Positions 1-12,301 of a stretch of DNA of 64,000 nt are shown here, in pieces. The stretch is from Cadophora sp. MPI-SDFR-AT-0126. Lineage: Eukaryota > Ascomycota > Leotiomycetes > Helotiales > Ploettnerulaceae. A program made the position numbers and the translations under genes. Location of the stretch: positions 1,116,001 to 1,180,000 of the forward strand of contig JAGMVK010000015.1 in NCBI GenBank assembly GCA_020747065.1. The letters run 5' to 3'. Each line of letters begins with the position of its first letter. Position 1 is the first letter of the stretch. Under the pieces are notes generated by a model. That model did no database searches. It was given only the letters and a program-made list of their open reading frames with translations, and was not told the origin of the DNA.

Positions 1-996
1 TCGCTTGCAAGAAGCTAACTTAATTAGGCCTTTATTTTAAATGCAATTACTTTTAGTAGTTTGAGATATTAAACTCAGATCTTTGTACAACTACTGTTTT
101 AGTCTAGAAAGCTGTATATTAAAAGCCTTAAATTCCGTGACTATAACCTATGGAAGTCAGAGCTTTATATCAGGCGTATATAGCTTATTTAAGCTATTTA
201 TAACTGACTTAAGCCTAGAATAAGTATGTAAGCGAGTTTAAGCGAGGTAGTTTAGGCTGTATGCTTAATATAATCTTATAGTAAAAAGCTTTATTCTTAA
301 AAAGGGCTATACGTGTAATAAGTGCTTATTTTTTAAGTAGTTTCTTAAGATTAAAATATTATATATCTTGTATTATACTTAAGAAAAAGTCTTTTCTTAA
401 GCGAAGTTTTTTACTCGCGGAATTAGTTCCTTCGCTAATAAGTTATTATTATCGTTTGCAGCTTAACTATTAGGTTTAGAGCTTTTATTATCGTTTAGTT
501 TTATCTCGTTAATACGAAAGATAAAGCCGCGATTTAGAGATTATTAAGAGAAATACTAAAAGGTATTTACTAGTATTTAAGTATAAGATATATCAACTCG
601 TATAGGATTTTGAGTTCCCGGGGTTTATTAAGCTAGTCTTCACAAGGATTTATCTGTTCGTTAATCTTTTAAATTAAGTTCTTATTAAAAGGTTTCCTAG
701 TTAAAAGCTTATTTATATAACGTCGGTTAGAAATTTGCTTAATCTTTGCGAGCTTTTATCGTTTATTATAAATTATACTTTTCGCGATCTAGCTTTAGTT
801 TTTTACTTGAATTATTATTATATATTCCTTAAGAGTTCTAGCGTTCTTATATTTATAAAACAGTTACTTACATACAAGGTCTTCTTCGCCGACGACCCTT
901 CGGGGCCTGCGGGACCTTGCTTCGCGCAGTCGGTTACAAGCAAATATTAATCCGTTACGACCTGTCCGTTACGGGATATAATTGATCCGTAACGAC
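1..996. repeat. AT-rich RIP-degraded repeat, unclassified
   Basis: AT-rich sequence with many TAA/TAG triplets in every frame and few CpA dinucleotides, the composition left by RIP. The only long open frame (735-950) has no recognisable motif and ends in a GC-rich patch near 885-935. No transposase or reverse-transcriptase motif was found on either strand, so the source element is unknown. Near 967-1000 a 10-bp inverted repeat around GTCCGTTACGG could be a transposon terminus. Confidence 0.5.
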
Positions 997-1161
997 CTAT
1001 TATCCCTTCGTCCGCTGAGACATTGACAGCGCTAGCAGGGAGCTAAACGACAAGCTGTTATTCGCCAAATAATAAGGCTCACTTGATATGTGGATTAGTT
1101 GGCTCTCTTCGCTTGACCCCTACTAGCGCTATCAATGTCTCAGCGGACGAAAGGATAATAG
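997..1161. mobile_element. 165-bp MITE-like inverted-repeat element
   Basis: The two ends form a 44-bp terminal inverted repeat starting CTATTATCC. It has only three mismatches, all of C-to-T or G-to-A type, as RIP would leave. About 77 bp separate the arms and there is no coding capacity. A TA is present at 998-999 and again at 1159-1160, so a Tc1/mariner-type TA target duplication is possible, which would trim the element to about 1000-1158. No other copy was found in the window. Confidence 0.65.
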
Positions 1162-1169
1162 CAAACAAA

Positions 1170-2364
1170 CAAACAGTTAAGTAAATAGTAGTAAATAATA
1201 ATAATCTGTAAACTATAATTAAGTAATTAGAAACGTAAGTATAATAAGTAATTCCTTTCTCGATAATAATTCTAGTCTTTCTTTCTTTAGTTAATATTAT
1301 ATTATTAAGTAAGTACTCGATTTACAGGCCTGTTTTCGATCTATAAAAAATATTAACGGATCGTAAGGTATCTACTACTGCCGCTGCCGTCGCAACTTTT
1401 ACTGCCGCTGCTTTCGCAGCAACTACTTACGCCGCCTCCCTCCCCGCCTCTCTCCGTATATAAGTAATTTCCGATTACTTTACGGTCCGTAACTTAATTA
1501 ACAAGCGTTCGTAAGGCCCGCTTTACCGCCTTAAGCTACGGGGGCTATACGTCGGATTGCCGCTTTACTTGCCCTCTGCTTTCCGGTTTTGCGGCCCGGT
1601 CGGGTCTTTAACCTTAATCGCGCTTTTAATCTGAAGGTATAATTTATTCAGATAAATAAGTTTCTCTTTCAAAAATTGTTTTTACTAACTTATTTATAAT
1701 TATAATAAACCGTTTCGAACTGTTTCGGGCGTGTAAATATATTAATAAGTGCTAATTAAATAAATTATATCTTCGAGTTATACGTATTATTAAAAAGGCG
1801 CTAGCTGCTGGATTAAGTGCGTTTAGCTCGTTAGCGAGCTAGGACTCTCGTGTTCTAACTACTATTATAGTAGTAAGAGAGCTCGCTGCTTTTTCCGTAA
1901 GTAATATTTCCGAACTGATTTAACCCGTTACTAACGTTTACGAATCCGTAAGCGCCGCTGCTGCCCCCGCCGGCCTTCGTGCTAGTTGTACTGGTCGTGT
2001 TAGCTCTTTCACAGGTCGCACTTATAGTCGTAGAAATACTTAAGTCGCTCTTAATATTTTATTAAATACGTTTAAACTTATGATTTAAATTAATTTATAA
2101 GTCGAAACGAATCGTAATTAACTTATAACTAACTTGTAATAGCCCGCCGCCGGTTCCTTACTATTATAAGACAGATCCGCCGCTCTCGCCGTACTTACCG
2201 TTAGATCTTAATCGCCCGTGCCGCTTTTTATAAGCAGATCGCTGATTTCTTTCGGAAGAAAGCTGATTAAGAGAAGAAGGACTTCTCGGAAGAGGAGAGC
2301 TCTTTTAAGCCATAAATCTTATTACGGATTCCTTTCGGGGATATAAGTTAAGTCTGCGGGTTCG
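1170..2364. repeat. RIP-degraded repeat on the 3' side of the Helitron
   Basis: No gene is visible. The stretch contains a GC-richer patch at 1380-1440 made of CCGCTGC/CGCAAC-type triplets, a short hairpin (GCTCG-TTAG-CGAGC, 1827-1840) and many stops in all frames. On the minus strand it lies downstream of the Helitron RepHel frame, so it may be the non-coding 3' part of that element. The exact 3' terminus (CTRR preceded by a hairpin) could not be fixed. Confidence 0.4.
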
Positions 2365-2577
2365 AAAATCCTATTACGAGTTTCTTACGGGAGTGTTATT
2401 ACTTTTAAAAATCCCACGGGGTTTTTTACGGAGGTGTTTACTGCTTTTAAAATCTTATTATAAGTCCCTTACAGGAGTGTTTATAATCTTTAAAATCCTA
2501 TTATAGGTTCTTTACAAAGGTATTACGGTTTTTAAAAATCCTACGAGATCTTTTACGGGAGTGTTATTTGAATTGAA
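2365..2577. repeat. Minisatellite, five units of about 43 bp
   Basis: Five imperfect tandem units begin at 2365, 2408, 2449, 2492 and 2535. Each starts AAAATCC/AAAATCT, passes through a TTTACGGGAGTGTT-like core, and ends in CTTTT or similar. The units differ mostly by C/T and G/A changes, so the array existed before RIP. It lies about 110 bp beyond the 3' end of the minus-strand Helitron reading frame. Confidence 0.75.
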
Positions 2578-2689
2578 AATAGGTTTGCGATTTGCTTAAA
2601 TAATTCTTTGCTTTAATATATAACTTTTAGTAATTTACTAACTTATAAAATATACTCGTAAACTTGTAAACAAACTGTAAGTTGTATAA

Positions 2690-5600
2690 TAAATTATATA
2701 ACGTACGTAGAACGTTATAAAATTAACGAATATTTATTAATGCTTCTGGGAATATAACGTTAAGCGTTTAGCTTTTGTTTTTTATAACTAAAAGCACGCT
2801 TAACCTTTTAACTCTTGACGTCCGCGAGAGCTTTACGTATAACTGCCCGTGAGTGAAAACGGGCGTCTGTAAATTTAGCTTAATAATATAAAAAGACTGC
2901 TCTTAAGACTTATTAATTATTATAGCGAAATATAAACGAATCGGAAACTACTTCTATTAAAGAGTTATTTTTAATCCTTTGTTCGTTGCGGTTAGTTTAA
3001 TCCGTGGGAGCACTCGTAATTAGCTATTAAAGTCTTCTTTTAAGATCCGTGCTTTAATATAATACGTTCGTAAACCCGTTATTACTATTCGCGTCCTGTT
3101 ATATAATTCTTCGAGTAATACGAGATTTCGTAAAAGAAGAATTAATAGGCTAAGTTTTAAGTGTAATTATAAAAGAGATAATAACGGAATATCGATTTTC
3201 TAAAGAGTTTCAGCTGAGAATTAATAAATATCAGCTTCGGCTACGTCTGCGTTCGTTACGTGCGTATTTACAGCTAAATATATCCGATTCTAGCCCGTAA
3301 ATCGATTAAGGATTATTCCGTTAAGTTCCGTAATCGTAATATTTAAAGTTAATAAAAAACACCGACTCGCAAAAGTAGTAGCGTTAATAGTAACTCTCGT
3401 AAGAAGGTCTTGCGGGTATACGAATTAAATTAAGCCGGAAACGCTAATAAACTGATTTACGTACTCCGGAATCGTAATTAAATACTTTTACCGAAAATCG
3501 TAAGATAAATTACTGACTCAATTAATAAATTCCGAATTATAAACCCTCTTCCGAACCTGTATATTAATTCGTAATATAATCCGACAAAGTTATAATTAAA
3601 TAAACAACTTTTAAAAGTAAGCGCTAATAATATTTGCTTATAAGCCGCGGGGTATAACTAGAAGGATCTATGCAAAATCTTCCTTAAGGATTACGAGTAC
3701 TTCGCTAAATAAAATATCGTTCGTAGTAGCTTGTAAATTAACGTATAAGCAATAAACTATTTTAAAATAATACTTATTTTATATAAGCACTTTGTTTTAA
3801 ATAATTAAGTTTATCCGTTGTAAAAAAGCGCTAAAAATACTTTGCTTTATAATATTACTAACGAACTGCTTCGTAAGATTAATCGGGATCTTAAATTACG
3901 AGTATAACGTACGTCCGTTAAATAGTAAAAGAGTCGTAATACTTGTAAACGTAACGTAAAAAACCGTTTTTCTTTAGTTACAATAATAATAATAAAGACT
4001 TTTATAAAGAAACGTTTTATCGGAGTTTTCTTAGCTTTAAATATAAAAATATGCGGTTTACGGATTCGTAGTAATAGCTGTTGTAATCTCTATAAAAGCC
4101 GTAAGCTAGTTCGTATTTAACTGACCTCTTATCGTTTTAGCTAACGTAATTAGATCTTCGATTTAATTTCTTCTTAATTATTAAGCGTGGCTATAAGCTT
4201 AGTCTTATACGTAAGAAAGTAACTTAATACTCGTAAGCGTCCGTTATTAATCCGTAAGTCTAATCGCGAGTAGAAATAGTTCGTAATCGTAATAAAGATT
4301 TAAAAGAAGAAGAGAAAATCCTGATTCGGTTTATAACTTATATATTAAATCGTCGCAGAAGTAGGTTTTGTATCGGTTTTAAATAACTCGCGGGTTCGTA
4401 ATCTCTTGTTAACGAAGCTTAATTAAGAAAAACGTTCGTAAACTACCCGCTGAAGTAAAGATCTTTACTTCGTTAAAGCACTAATATTACTTCTGGTCGT
4501 TTTCGGCTAATCCGCGAGTAATACAAGCAGCTTTATAAGTCTCGTACGTAATGCTTTTAAAATCAAATAACTTTTTAAACGATTTCGATCCGCGAACGAT
4601 TATCAGAAGAAGCTGTAAATAGAAACGCTCGCTTAAAACAGGGCTATAATAATACATACGGTTGAAACAGTTCTCTTTTTTCTACCGGAACTTTTATTTA
4701 TAAGTCTTTTAATCTTAAACGTAGTAAGTTGAAAACTCCGAATATAATTATAATCCTGCGTTAAGGTTTTTCGTATTAAACTTAAAGAATCTTATAAGCG
4801 TAGAACGGGTCGTATCTCGTTTTACGGTTAATTCTTCCCGAGGGATTCAGGCCGGAAAATAAACCGTTTGCTCTTCTTATAAATAAACCGTAAGGTGCTA
4901 TATAAGTGGAAATTCTTTATAAGTAAAGTACTTAAGAAGTCGTTATATAGCCTTCGAAGGACTTACGTATCGCGCTTATACGTAATTAGTAATTTCGTTA
5001 TCCGTATTTAAAACCGCAAGAGTTATACGGTTTGCACTTTTATACACGTACTTATAAATATACTTTACGGCTTAAACTAACCCGTAAACCTCGACGTTAA
5101 TATACGAACGACAGCAGTTAAGGAAATACGGATTATACGAAATAACTTAACAGTTATTTAATTATACGTCTCGGCTGCTTTTACGGATTGTAAACGTCCG
5201 TTTATTTTGCTTACGCTAATAAATAAGGTATCCGTTCTCGTGAATAGCCGTAATTACTTAAAACTCTTTCGAAAATCGTTTTTAATACGTTAACGGGTCG
5301 TTTGCGTACTTACGGGTTATATAAGAAGCGTTAGAAAAGTCACGTTTATATAATCCGTAGGTTATATTATTTAAGATTATGTCTTGTAATTTATTTATAA
5401 GATCCGTAATCTCGTCCGGAACTTTCGTAAAAACGATCTTATTAACTCGTTAAAATATTAAGTAATTATTTAAATTCTTAAGCCAAAGTTGTAAGTGTAA
5501 ATAAAGTAAACTACGCTTTTAATACTCGATTATATATATATAAGTATAATGTTTTTTAAAAACTTCTTTTTTAAGTAATATTGCTTAAAAGCTTTTTAAT

Positions 5601-7110
5601 TTTTAAACGAAAAACGCGGGCGATAATATTAAAGCAGTTAACTAATTAAAATTGCGTTATTTCTAACTCGCGGACGATTTCCGGCTATCGCGAGTTAATT
5701 ATAAACATAATAAAAAAAAGTAAGCTAGCCGAAATAACGAACTATTGTTATAAAATCTTGAAACAACTGTTATATAAAACGATTATTACTAATAAAAGAA
5801 GACGAGAGAATAAAACGACGTTCGTAAGCCGTAAGATCAGTATTTACACGGATTAACGTATCCGTTAACCCGTTATATAGGTCCGTACATATATCTTCTT
5901 AATAAGTCCGTAATTAATTAAGTCGTATCGTTTAATAAGCGATATAAACCTTAATAACGTATTATTAGAATAAGCGGTTAGTACGGAAGAAATTACGGGA
6001 TTAATAAGTCTACGAAAAGAGCCGGTACTTGTAAAATAATTATTATATTAATCGTTAATTCAGCTGAAAGCGATCTTAATCGTAAAGCCGTAAAGATTAA
6101 TATTACCCCGGTTCGTTATAAAGAAAAAGTAACGGGTAACTTAACGAAAAATACGCTAAGTTCGTAACGTGTACTTAATATAAAAGCGGTTCGTTATAGC
6201 TTAGTTCGCGGACCGTAAAAATAATATCTTTAAAGTTAGCTTTATCGTACTCGTTCGAAATAATTCTTGTAAGCTTATCCGTAATAAGTAGATTCTCTCG
6301 TCTTTTATTAGCACCGCTTTGCAAAACTAATCGTATTGATAAGCTAATAACGATCCGAAAATTATTATTTTATAACCGTAAACGCTCCCGGGCGATCCGG
6401 TATTTAATTATAAATAGATTCTTTTTTATAATTATCTGATATAAATCACGTAAAACCGTAGCATTAAGTTAAGAGTACCGCCCGAGTCGAATATTAGTTG
6501 CGTAATTAAGGTCGTAAAAAAATAGTTGAATAAAAGCGGGCGCTTATTACGGACCGGGAACTAAAGGCCCTTATAATTAATAAAGCTTTCCGTGAGCCGT
6601 AAAAGTAATTAACTCGCGAGTCAAGTTAATACGGTCTTTCTTATTGGTTTTAACAGACATAAAAGAAAGAGCTGAATTGTATTATCGTATCTTCTAGCGA
6701 AAAGCATTACTTCGCGACTCCGTACCGTTTAATAGCCTTTATAATACGTTTAGCGGATCCCGTAACAGGTTTATATAAATCGCTCTTTTCTTGCAACAGA
6801 GCTTATAATCTTCCTTAGCTGCTCGCTCGTCGATCTAATAAAGTGCGCTATACTTTATATACTCGTGAGTTATAAAGCCGATATCTTACGGACTCGTAAT
6901 AATAAAAACGAACTAAAACTTAGTCGACATCGCCTGAAAAAAAGCCGGTAAAATAAGTATAAGGATTATAAGAGAAGGAGAAAGAGGTGTTTCGGGCCGT
7001 AAAAGAGAAGGAGCAGGAGAAGGATTATTTTGAGCTCGCGCTGCTTCTCGCACTGCTTTTATTTAAGCCTTCGTTCGCCGGAGACGTTTTACAAGCCGTG
7101 GATTAGCCGT
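2690..7110 (-). pseudogene. Helitron RepHel (Rep nuclease plus Pif1-like helicase)
   Basis: A broken reading frame that still shows the whole RepHel order on the minus strand. Near 6.8 kb is a zinc-finger-like N-terminus (ALYxIDERAAKEDYKLCC). At 6.2-5.9 kb is a Helitron_like_N segment with SYPLLFLYNEPG. Around 5.7 kb is the region corresponding to FITFTANPxWPEI, now FFYYVYN. The helicase follows at 4.5-2.7 kb, with FNEVKIFTSAGSL, a decayed Walker A region near TFLYKSLYYYY and motif VI seen as LSRTSRV. Almost every Gln and Trp is now a stop, as expected from RIP. It cannot encode an active protein. Assignment to a fungal Helitron is confident because several ordered motifs agree; end points are good to about 100 bp. 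Confidence 0.85.
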
Positions 7111-7491
7111 AAAAGCCGCAACTGAGCCGCTACGAGTCTGTCGTGGTGCAGTAAGATCGATTTCACTAAGTAGTTAACGCGTAAACTGGAAAAGAGTTAG
7201 TATTAAGCCCGTAAGAAAAGTTTACGAGCGTACGTATATAACGAAAACACGTCTTATAATAATAACTAATAAGATTTGTCCGAAAGTTCGTAACAAGTCG
7301 ATATCGATTATATACCGTACAGAATTCTGATAAAGAAGACTTTATAATTAAAGCGTTAAATAGTTAGAATATAAACGCGACGAATAAAATAAATAGTTAC
7401 GGGTAAAAACGGACCGTAAACCGAGGATTATAATATTCCCGGCCCGTGCATTACCGGCGACGGCTGCGGCTAATTAAACGATTTCACGTGA
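2690..7491 (-). mobile_element. Helitron remnant (RIP-mutated)
   Basis: Defined by the RepHel frame it carries (about 7110 down to 2690). Helitrons move as rolling-circle elements, start with TC and end with CTRR. On the minus strand a TC follows an A at 7491 (TCACGTGAAATCG), which would fit a 5' end, but this is suggestive only. The 3' end lies somewhere below 2690 and was not located. CpG is still common while CpA is rare. Confidence 0.6.
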
Positions 7492-8930
7492 TAGTATTTT
7501 TAAAAAATAGGATCTATATTTAGCTCAATATAATATAGAAGTGAGATGAGATTTTATTCTATAAGTTTATTTTAAGGATCGATTTATCGTTAACGCCGCT
7601 TTTGCGTGTAAAGTTCCTAATTAGTAATAGAACTCCTAGAAAGTTTTTTTAGAGGATCTTATCTTTAGCGTAACGTAAAGATTACGTGCCGTCTTTAGTT
7701 TATAAAGATTAATTAAAAAAGTAACTACTTAATTAATTAGATTAAGTACATTTATAACGTTTTTATTTTTATTAAGTTCTGGGAATAAATATAAAAGTTC
7801 TAAGAACGTGCGAGCTGTTCCTTTCGTTTATATAAGCACTTAGTCTTTTTTATAATTTTCGTTAATAAAGTAGTCTTAATAGTGGCGAAGAGTATTTCGG
7901 ATTTAGATTTCCTAAAGTTATAAGTTATAGCTTATGCTATTATTTAGCTTATTATAAAAGTTCGGTATCTTCTTAATACGAGAGGCTGAAAATAAGTTAA
8001 TACGTTTAAAAACTGCAAAGGAATAGTAAAGTAGCTTATAATACGATCGGAAGTCGTCGTCGTTATTATCGTCGTCGTTAGGTAATTTACTAAAGCTAAA
8101 AGAAAGGAAAGAGCGTTGTTTTCCTTTATTAGAACAAGGTGTTTCTTTAATTAAAGTATATAAAAGACCGGCTCTAAAAGTAACAGACCTTAATACGGGC
8201 GTTCTTTTAGTAATTATCTTCTTAAGCTCGGCGATTTATTAGTGCAAGCGAAGTAGTTCCGTATAGCGCTAGCGGACTTTATTCAGGAGCTGTTATTCTA
8301 GCGTATTCTCCTTAATAAGATTTCGTGCTATTAGCTTAGAAGCGCTAATTACGATTTCTTTAGCTATTTTAATACTAAAGTTAATATCCGGGATTAAGGA
8401 ATCGTCGTCTTATACAAGAGGTGAGAAAGCCGACGATATCGTAAGGTTAATCGTAATATGCCGAGCTTTTTATTTAACGGTTCTTATTAAAAGGAAAGTC
8501 CCAATAAAAAGGGGCTATTAATTTCTACGGGTTTAGCGTACCGTAGAAGAGGTAATAAAGAAGGCTAAAAAAAGTAAAGAGAGTAATGTCTTTACTAACT
8601 TCGGTTTTAAGATAGATTAGTTTAATACTATTTATTAAGCTGCGTTTAACTTAGTATAAGCCTTCTTTATATTAGAGATTCTGGGCCGTAGCTACTTATA
8701 GAGGATTAAGGGAACGTGAGATATTATTATCTTTTCAGATATAATAGAAAGAGTTATTAATAATATAACGCTTACTTTAGAAAAACGGCAATTATATATA
8801 AAAGATACTTTATATATTAACGTATAGGAAATATATAATAATACTAAGTATTAACTTAAAATCAATAACTACGAAGTTTAGAAAGTATAAAGGAAAGAGC
8901 GTTATATATACTAGTATAGTATTTCTGCCC
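7492..8930. repeat. RIP-degraded repeat, unclassified
   Basis: AT-rich, stop-filled sequence running up to a sharp composition change near 8.93 kb. Short GTCGTCGTCG-type triplet runs at 8050-8085 and a few reading fragments on the plus strand (for example around 8400-8480) suggest former coding DNA, but no family could be named. Confidence 0.45.
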
Positions 8931-8954
8931 CGCCTTATCTTAATAATCCGAGTG

Positions 8955-8991
8955 CATTGGAAATTAGTTGTAGTATCACTAATTTCCAATG
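8955..8991. repeat. Perfect 14-bp hairpin at the edge of the RIP block
   Basis: Arms CATTGGAAATTAGT (8955-8968) and its exact reverse complement (8978-8991) enclose a 9-base loop. It sits where the AT-rich repeat block gives way to ordinary sequence. No target duplication or coding frame explains it; it may be a transposon end or a scar. Confidence 0.8.
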
Positions 8992-9775
8992 ACCTGGGAT
9001 AGCCGCTAGCTAGAGACTCCAGAGCGTTATAATTATAACACGTTCAGATGCAAGCGTTTCCCTTATAACTATTCGAAGAAATATGTTCTATCTAATTCAG
9101 CTTCCTTTGCCTCGACGTCTTCACTAATGTTTTGGAAGCAAATATATTCACAGCCCCTGACCCGGGGTTATTTCGCTTGCGGAGCCGTATAGTGCGCCGC
9201 AATAAATTCGATTTCTAGAAGTAGTACAATCGAGATTATACTTAAGGAATTAATAAAAGTCCGCCATTAAAATTCAACGTTCTTAAATACCTATCGTTCC
9301 TTAGTATCGAGATTACCTAAGACGCTAGTCCTACTAAATCTCCTTCCAGTCGAAGAACGAGTCTGAGGCCTTAAGTATCGCAACTTCAACCCGATACTCA
9401 TCGTCCCAGCTTTTTCAAGCCGATTAAAGACAATTCTCCAGCCTTAGGATGCGAGGGGAGTAAAATTAGCTACTCCCACAACCTGTCAGTTTGCAATTAC
9501 TACAAAGAGAAAGACTCTAGCTCCGAAAACGAATTCTTTAAGCCAAGAACCTCAACATGTCTTTAGCCCTCCCCGACCGTTATTAAATTCCGCAATCACT
9601 ATTGCAAATACTTTGCCGATCTTACATTCTTCTCAACCCATCAATTGCAGCAACGTCAATCACAGCAATACTTGCAAGAGCGCGTCTTGTCTTTCCCACC
9701 CCTTCCACTCGACGTCTTAGCACCAATCCTGACACCGCGTCCGGCATCTCGCCCGCTCCCAAACATAATATCCAC
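8992..9775. other. Non-coding stretch of ordinary composition
   Basis: Mixed composition without obvious RIP damage. Overlapping short open frames in 9602-9902 have no recognisable motif. The last part may be the 5' region or first exon of the gene that follows. Confidence 0.4.
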
Positions 9776-10888
9776 AATGAACAGGCTCCGTTCCAGCGCT
9801 ACGACCCCGCGCCACCTATCCTCACCATCCCAGGCCATCTCACAGGTCCTCGTTCGAAGCCAGAAAGCACACTCGCGCGACGCTAAGTCCGCCACGCTGT
9901 GACTCGAGAATAAACTCCATCAGCACATTGCGGCGTATAAATAGCAAAGTGTCAACAAACTGTTCCTCTCTCATGGAATTAGAATCGCCTACTCTGCCGT
10001 TGGACTCACCATCCACGAACATCAAAGACAACAACATCGACAACACGACCACAATCGAAGAACGCGGTCGCAGCCGCGGCTCGGAACACTACCTCTCCCT
10101 CGGTCAACCCTCGCCCCCCTCACGACATCGTACCCGCGACAAAGCACGACACGCTCGCCCTGAAATACGAGATGGCTATCGGATCCATAAAGAGCGTCGG
10201 AAACGACAGACTCTGGAACTTGAGAATGGGAATATGATCGATGAGCTTACGCCGGTGAAGGAGGGGTCCAGTCCTGCTACTGGTATGGGTGTGGATGCGG
10301 ATGTGCGTGATAGTGGTGCGAACGCACGCTTGAGGTTCCGGACAATGAATCGAGAAGGCAGCGTACTCGTTACACCACCGAGGTCAAAAGCTAGGGTCTC
10401 TGCACTTACACTCGCCTCTGAATGTGTCATCAACGCTTCAGAAATTGAGAAATCGAGCGCGAGTTCAAGTGTAGACAGGACAGTACTACGCAGCATTGAG
10501 ACTCCCAATGAGGATAATCGCCTCCCCGCTTTGAGCGGCTCAGATCAAAATACCAGCCCGCACGCTGGTCCGACGCCATGCTCAAACCTAACACACATGT
10601 CACACGCCGCGAGAGTAAAATAGAACGTCCATCGCCCTCTCCAGCCAGCGTCACTCCGCCGAAATAGGCGACTAGGGCCAGTGGGCTCGGCGTCGTAGGT
10701 GTACGATTCATGGATCGAGATGCTGAAGGGAAGGTTGTTGGTGCTGAGGATTGGCAGAGAACTGGTGGGGGGAGGCCAAAGAGTTTGGGATTGTATGACC
10801 TGGAGGGTTTCCTGAAGTGTAGTCCTGAACGGGAGAGAGTCCTTGCTGGGAGGGTGGCGGAGGAGAGGAAGGAGAGAAAGGAAGGATG
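9776..10888 (+). pseudogene. Unrecognised low-complexity protein gene, frameshifted
   Basis: Not recognised. Coding-like sequence switches frame at least twice. An ATG at 9776 opens a frame that stops at 9900-9902 (TGA, one C-to-T step from CGA). A second frame, with its first ATG at 9973, runs to TAG at 10621-10623 and encodes about 216 residues rich in Ser, Thr, Arg and acidic residues, probably disordered. A third frame from about 10530 to TGA at 10886-10888 reads RSKYQPARWSDAMLKPN, then GLYDLEGFLKCSPERERVL, with one in-frame TAG near 10664 (one step from CAG). Base composition is normal, so heavy RIP is not the cause. Introns could explain one of the switches, but no good GT-AG pair was found. 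It could be a decayed gene or a live gene with sequence errors. Confidence 0.5.
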
Positions 10889-12301
10889 AGGGAGGGAGAG
10901 GATTAGTAGGTTTGTAATGTGATGTGACGTGATGGAGTTTCTCATATATCGTGTGTAATTGGGGGCCGCGTGGGTATCTTTTGTTCAGGTGAGTCCATAT
11001 TCTTTAATACGCTAAGTGCAGGTACGTTCGTTGGTGTGTGGGCGATGGGTGAGTAGGTGATACTTTGAGGACGTGGATTTGTGTTTAGGCGGCAGAAGTT
11101 TTTCTCCAGCAGGAATCTTTATTTAATATTCACATTCACTATTTTAACTCTTAGTAATATCACTTCGTTCTTTTCCTTTGTTGTCTTTATTCAAACACTT
11201 CCCATATTCCAAATCCTTATATCGCAGGTATAACATTTCAAGATCAAGTATCATGAAGCGAGAGCAAAGTAAATAACGAAGCTTAATAAAAACTTCCCCT
11301 TCCGACGGCCCCCCCAACATATAGATTCAAGCCGTCTAGTATAGCACTGCATGTCATAAGCGTTTCAATAGCATAGGTAGACTAGAAGACACGTAAAATC
11401 CTTCAGTACAAGGCTTCCTACCAAGAAAACCCGGCTATGGGTAGTAGAAGCTGAGCTACAAATGCCACTATTAAGAAGGCTACTCTTATAAGTTAAAACT
11501 TTGATAAAACCTTTAATTTAAGTCTTTAATAGTAGTTAGTTAACTAAATTTTAAAGAGTTAAGGTTAGTACTAAAGCTAAGGGTAAGGCTAAGGCTATTA
11601 CTCTTCTTGTTGTTACTCCCGCTTGTGCTACTATTTCCCGAAGTACTCGCGCTCTTAAAGTTACTATAGCTAAGTAAGTAACTCCCTCCTTAAATTATAT
11701 AAATAGTAAAGTTTAAAATAAATCAAGTAGCTACTACTTTAATATATAAGACGCTAGTAAGCACTAGGGGTGATTTTGCGGGGTGGCAATAGGACGGAGT
11801 GAGGATGAAGAATAAATAGGGGCTGAAGGAGGTTTTTAGCTCGATTTCCTTGGGGGAACAGATGGTTGATATGAACTTGAGTACTGACCATTATTAAAAA
11901 ACAGCTGCAGTTTATGCCGTCACAGTTTGAGGCGCCTCGCTTAAGTGTTGGTTGTTAGGCCATTGTAAGCAAAGCCTAAAATACTACGACGGCGATAACG
12001 ATAGTCTCGTTGTTGTATCTATAGGTTCTTCATTTGGGACTATTGTTTAGTTCTAATGACTAGGTCAGAGGCCACGTAATGTGGTACTAAATCACATTTT
12101 TCTTTTTTTGAAAAGTGTTGCAAATCAAATCTTTAATCTATACTAAACGCCAGTAAAACTATAATCAACTAAAACCAAAACCCAGCTAATGCAAATAACA
12201 AATACGAAGATAGTCAACCACTACAGAGGCAATAATATTACACGCCTCCCTGACATCCATCTCTGCCCATATTCTCATCAAAAATCTTCACCAGACCGAC
12301 A
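10889..12301. other. Intergenic DNA with a small RIP island
   Basis: No gene is visible. 11470-11770 is AT-rich and stop-filled with AAGGCTAAGGCTA-type repeats, and looks like a short RIP-damaged repeat relic. The sides are of ordinary composition. The last part is the 3' flank of the minus-strand secreted-protein gene. Confidence 0.5.

Noticed and set aside
735..950. 71-residue open frame on the plus strand
   Set aside because: It lies in RIP-mutated AT-rich DNA, is mostly Leu/Tyr/Phe from TTA/TAT codons, and shows no motif or good start context.
2365..2577. CRISPR-like array
   Set aside because: Units are contiguous tandem copies without unique spacers, in a fungal sequence; it is a minisatellite.
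9776..10888. Unrecognised gene as shugoshin or another chromosome-segregation protein
   Set aside because: Only a loose resemblance in basic, Ser-rich segments; no conserved coiled coil or C-terminal basic motif could be seen.
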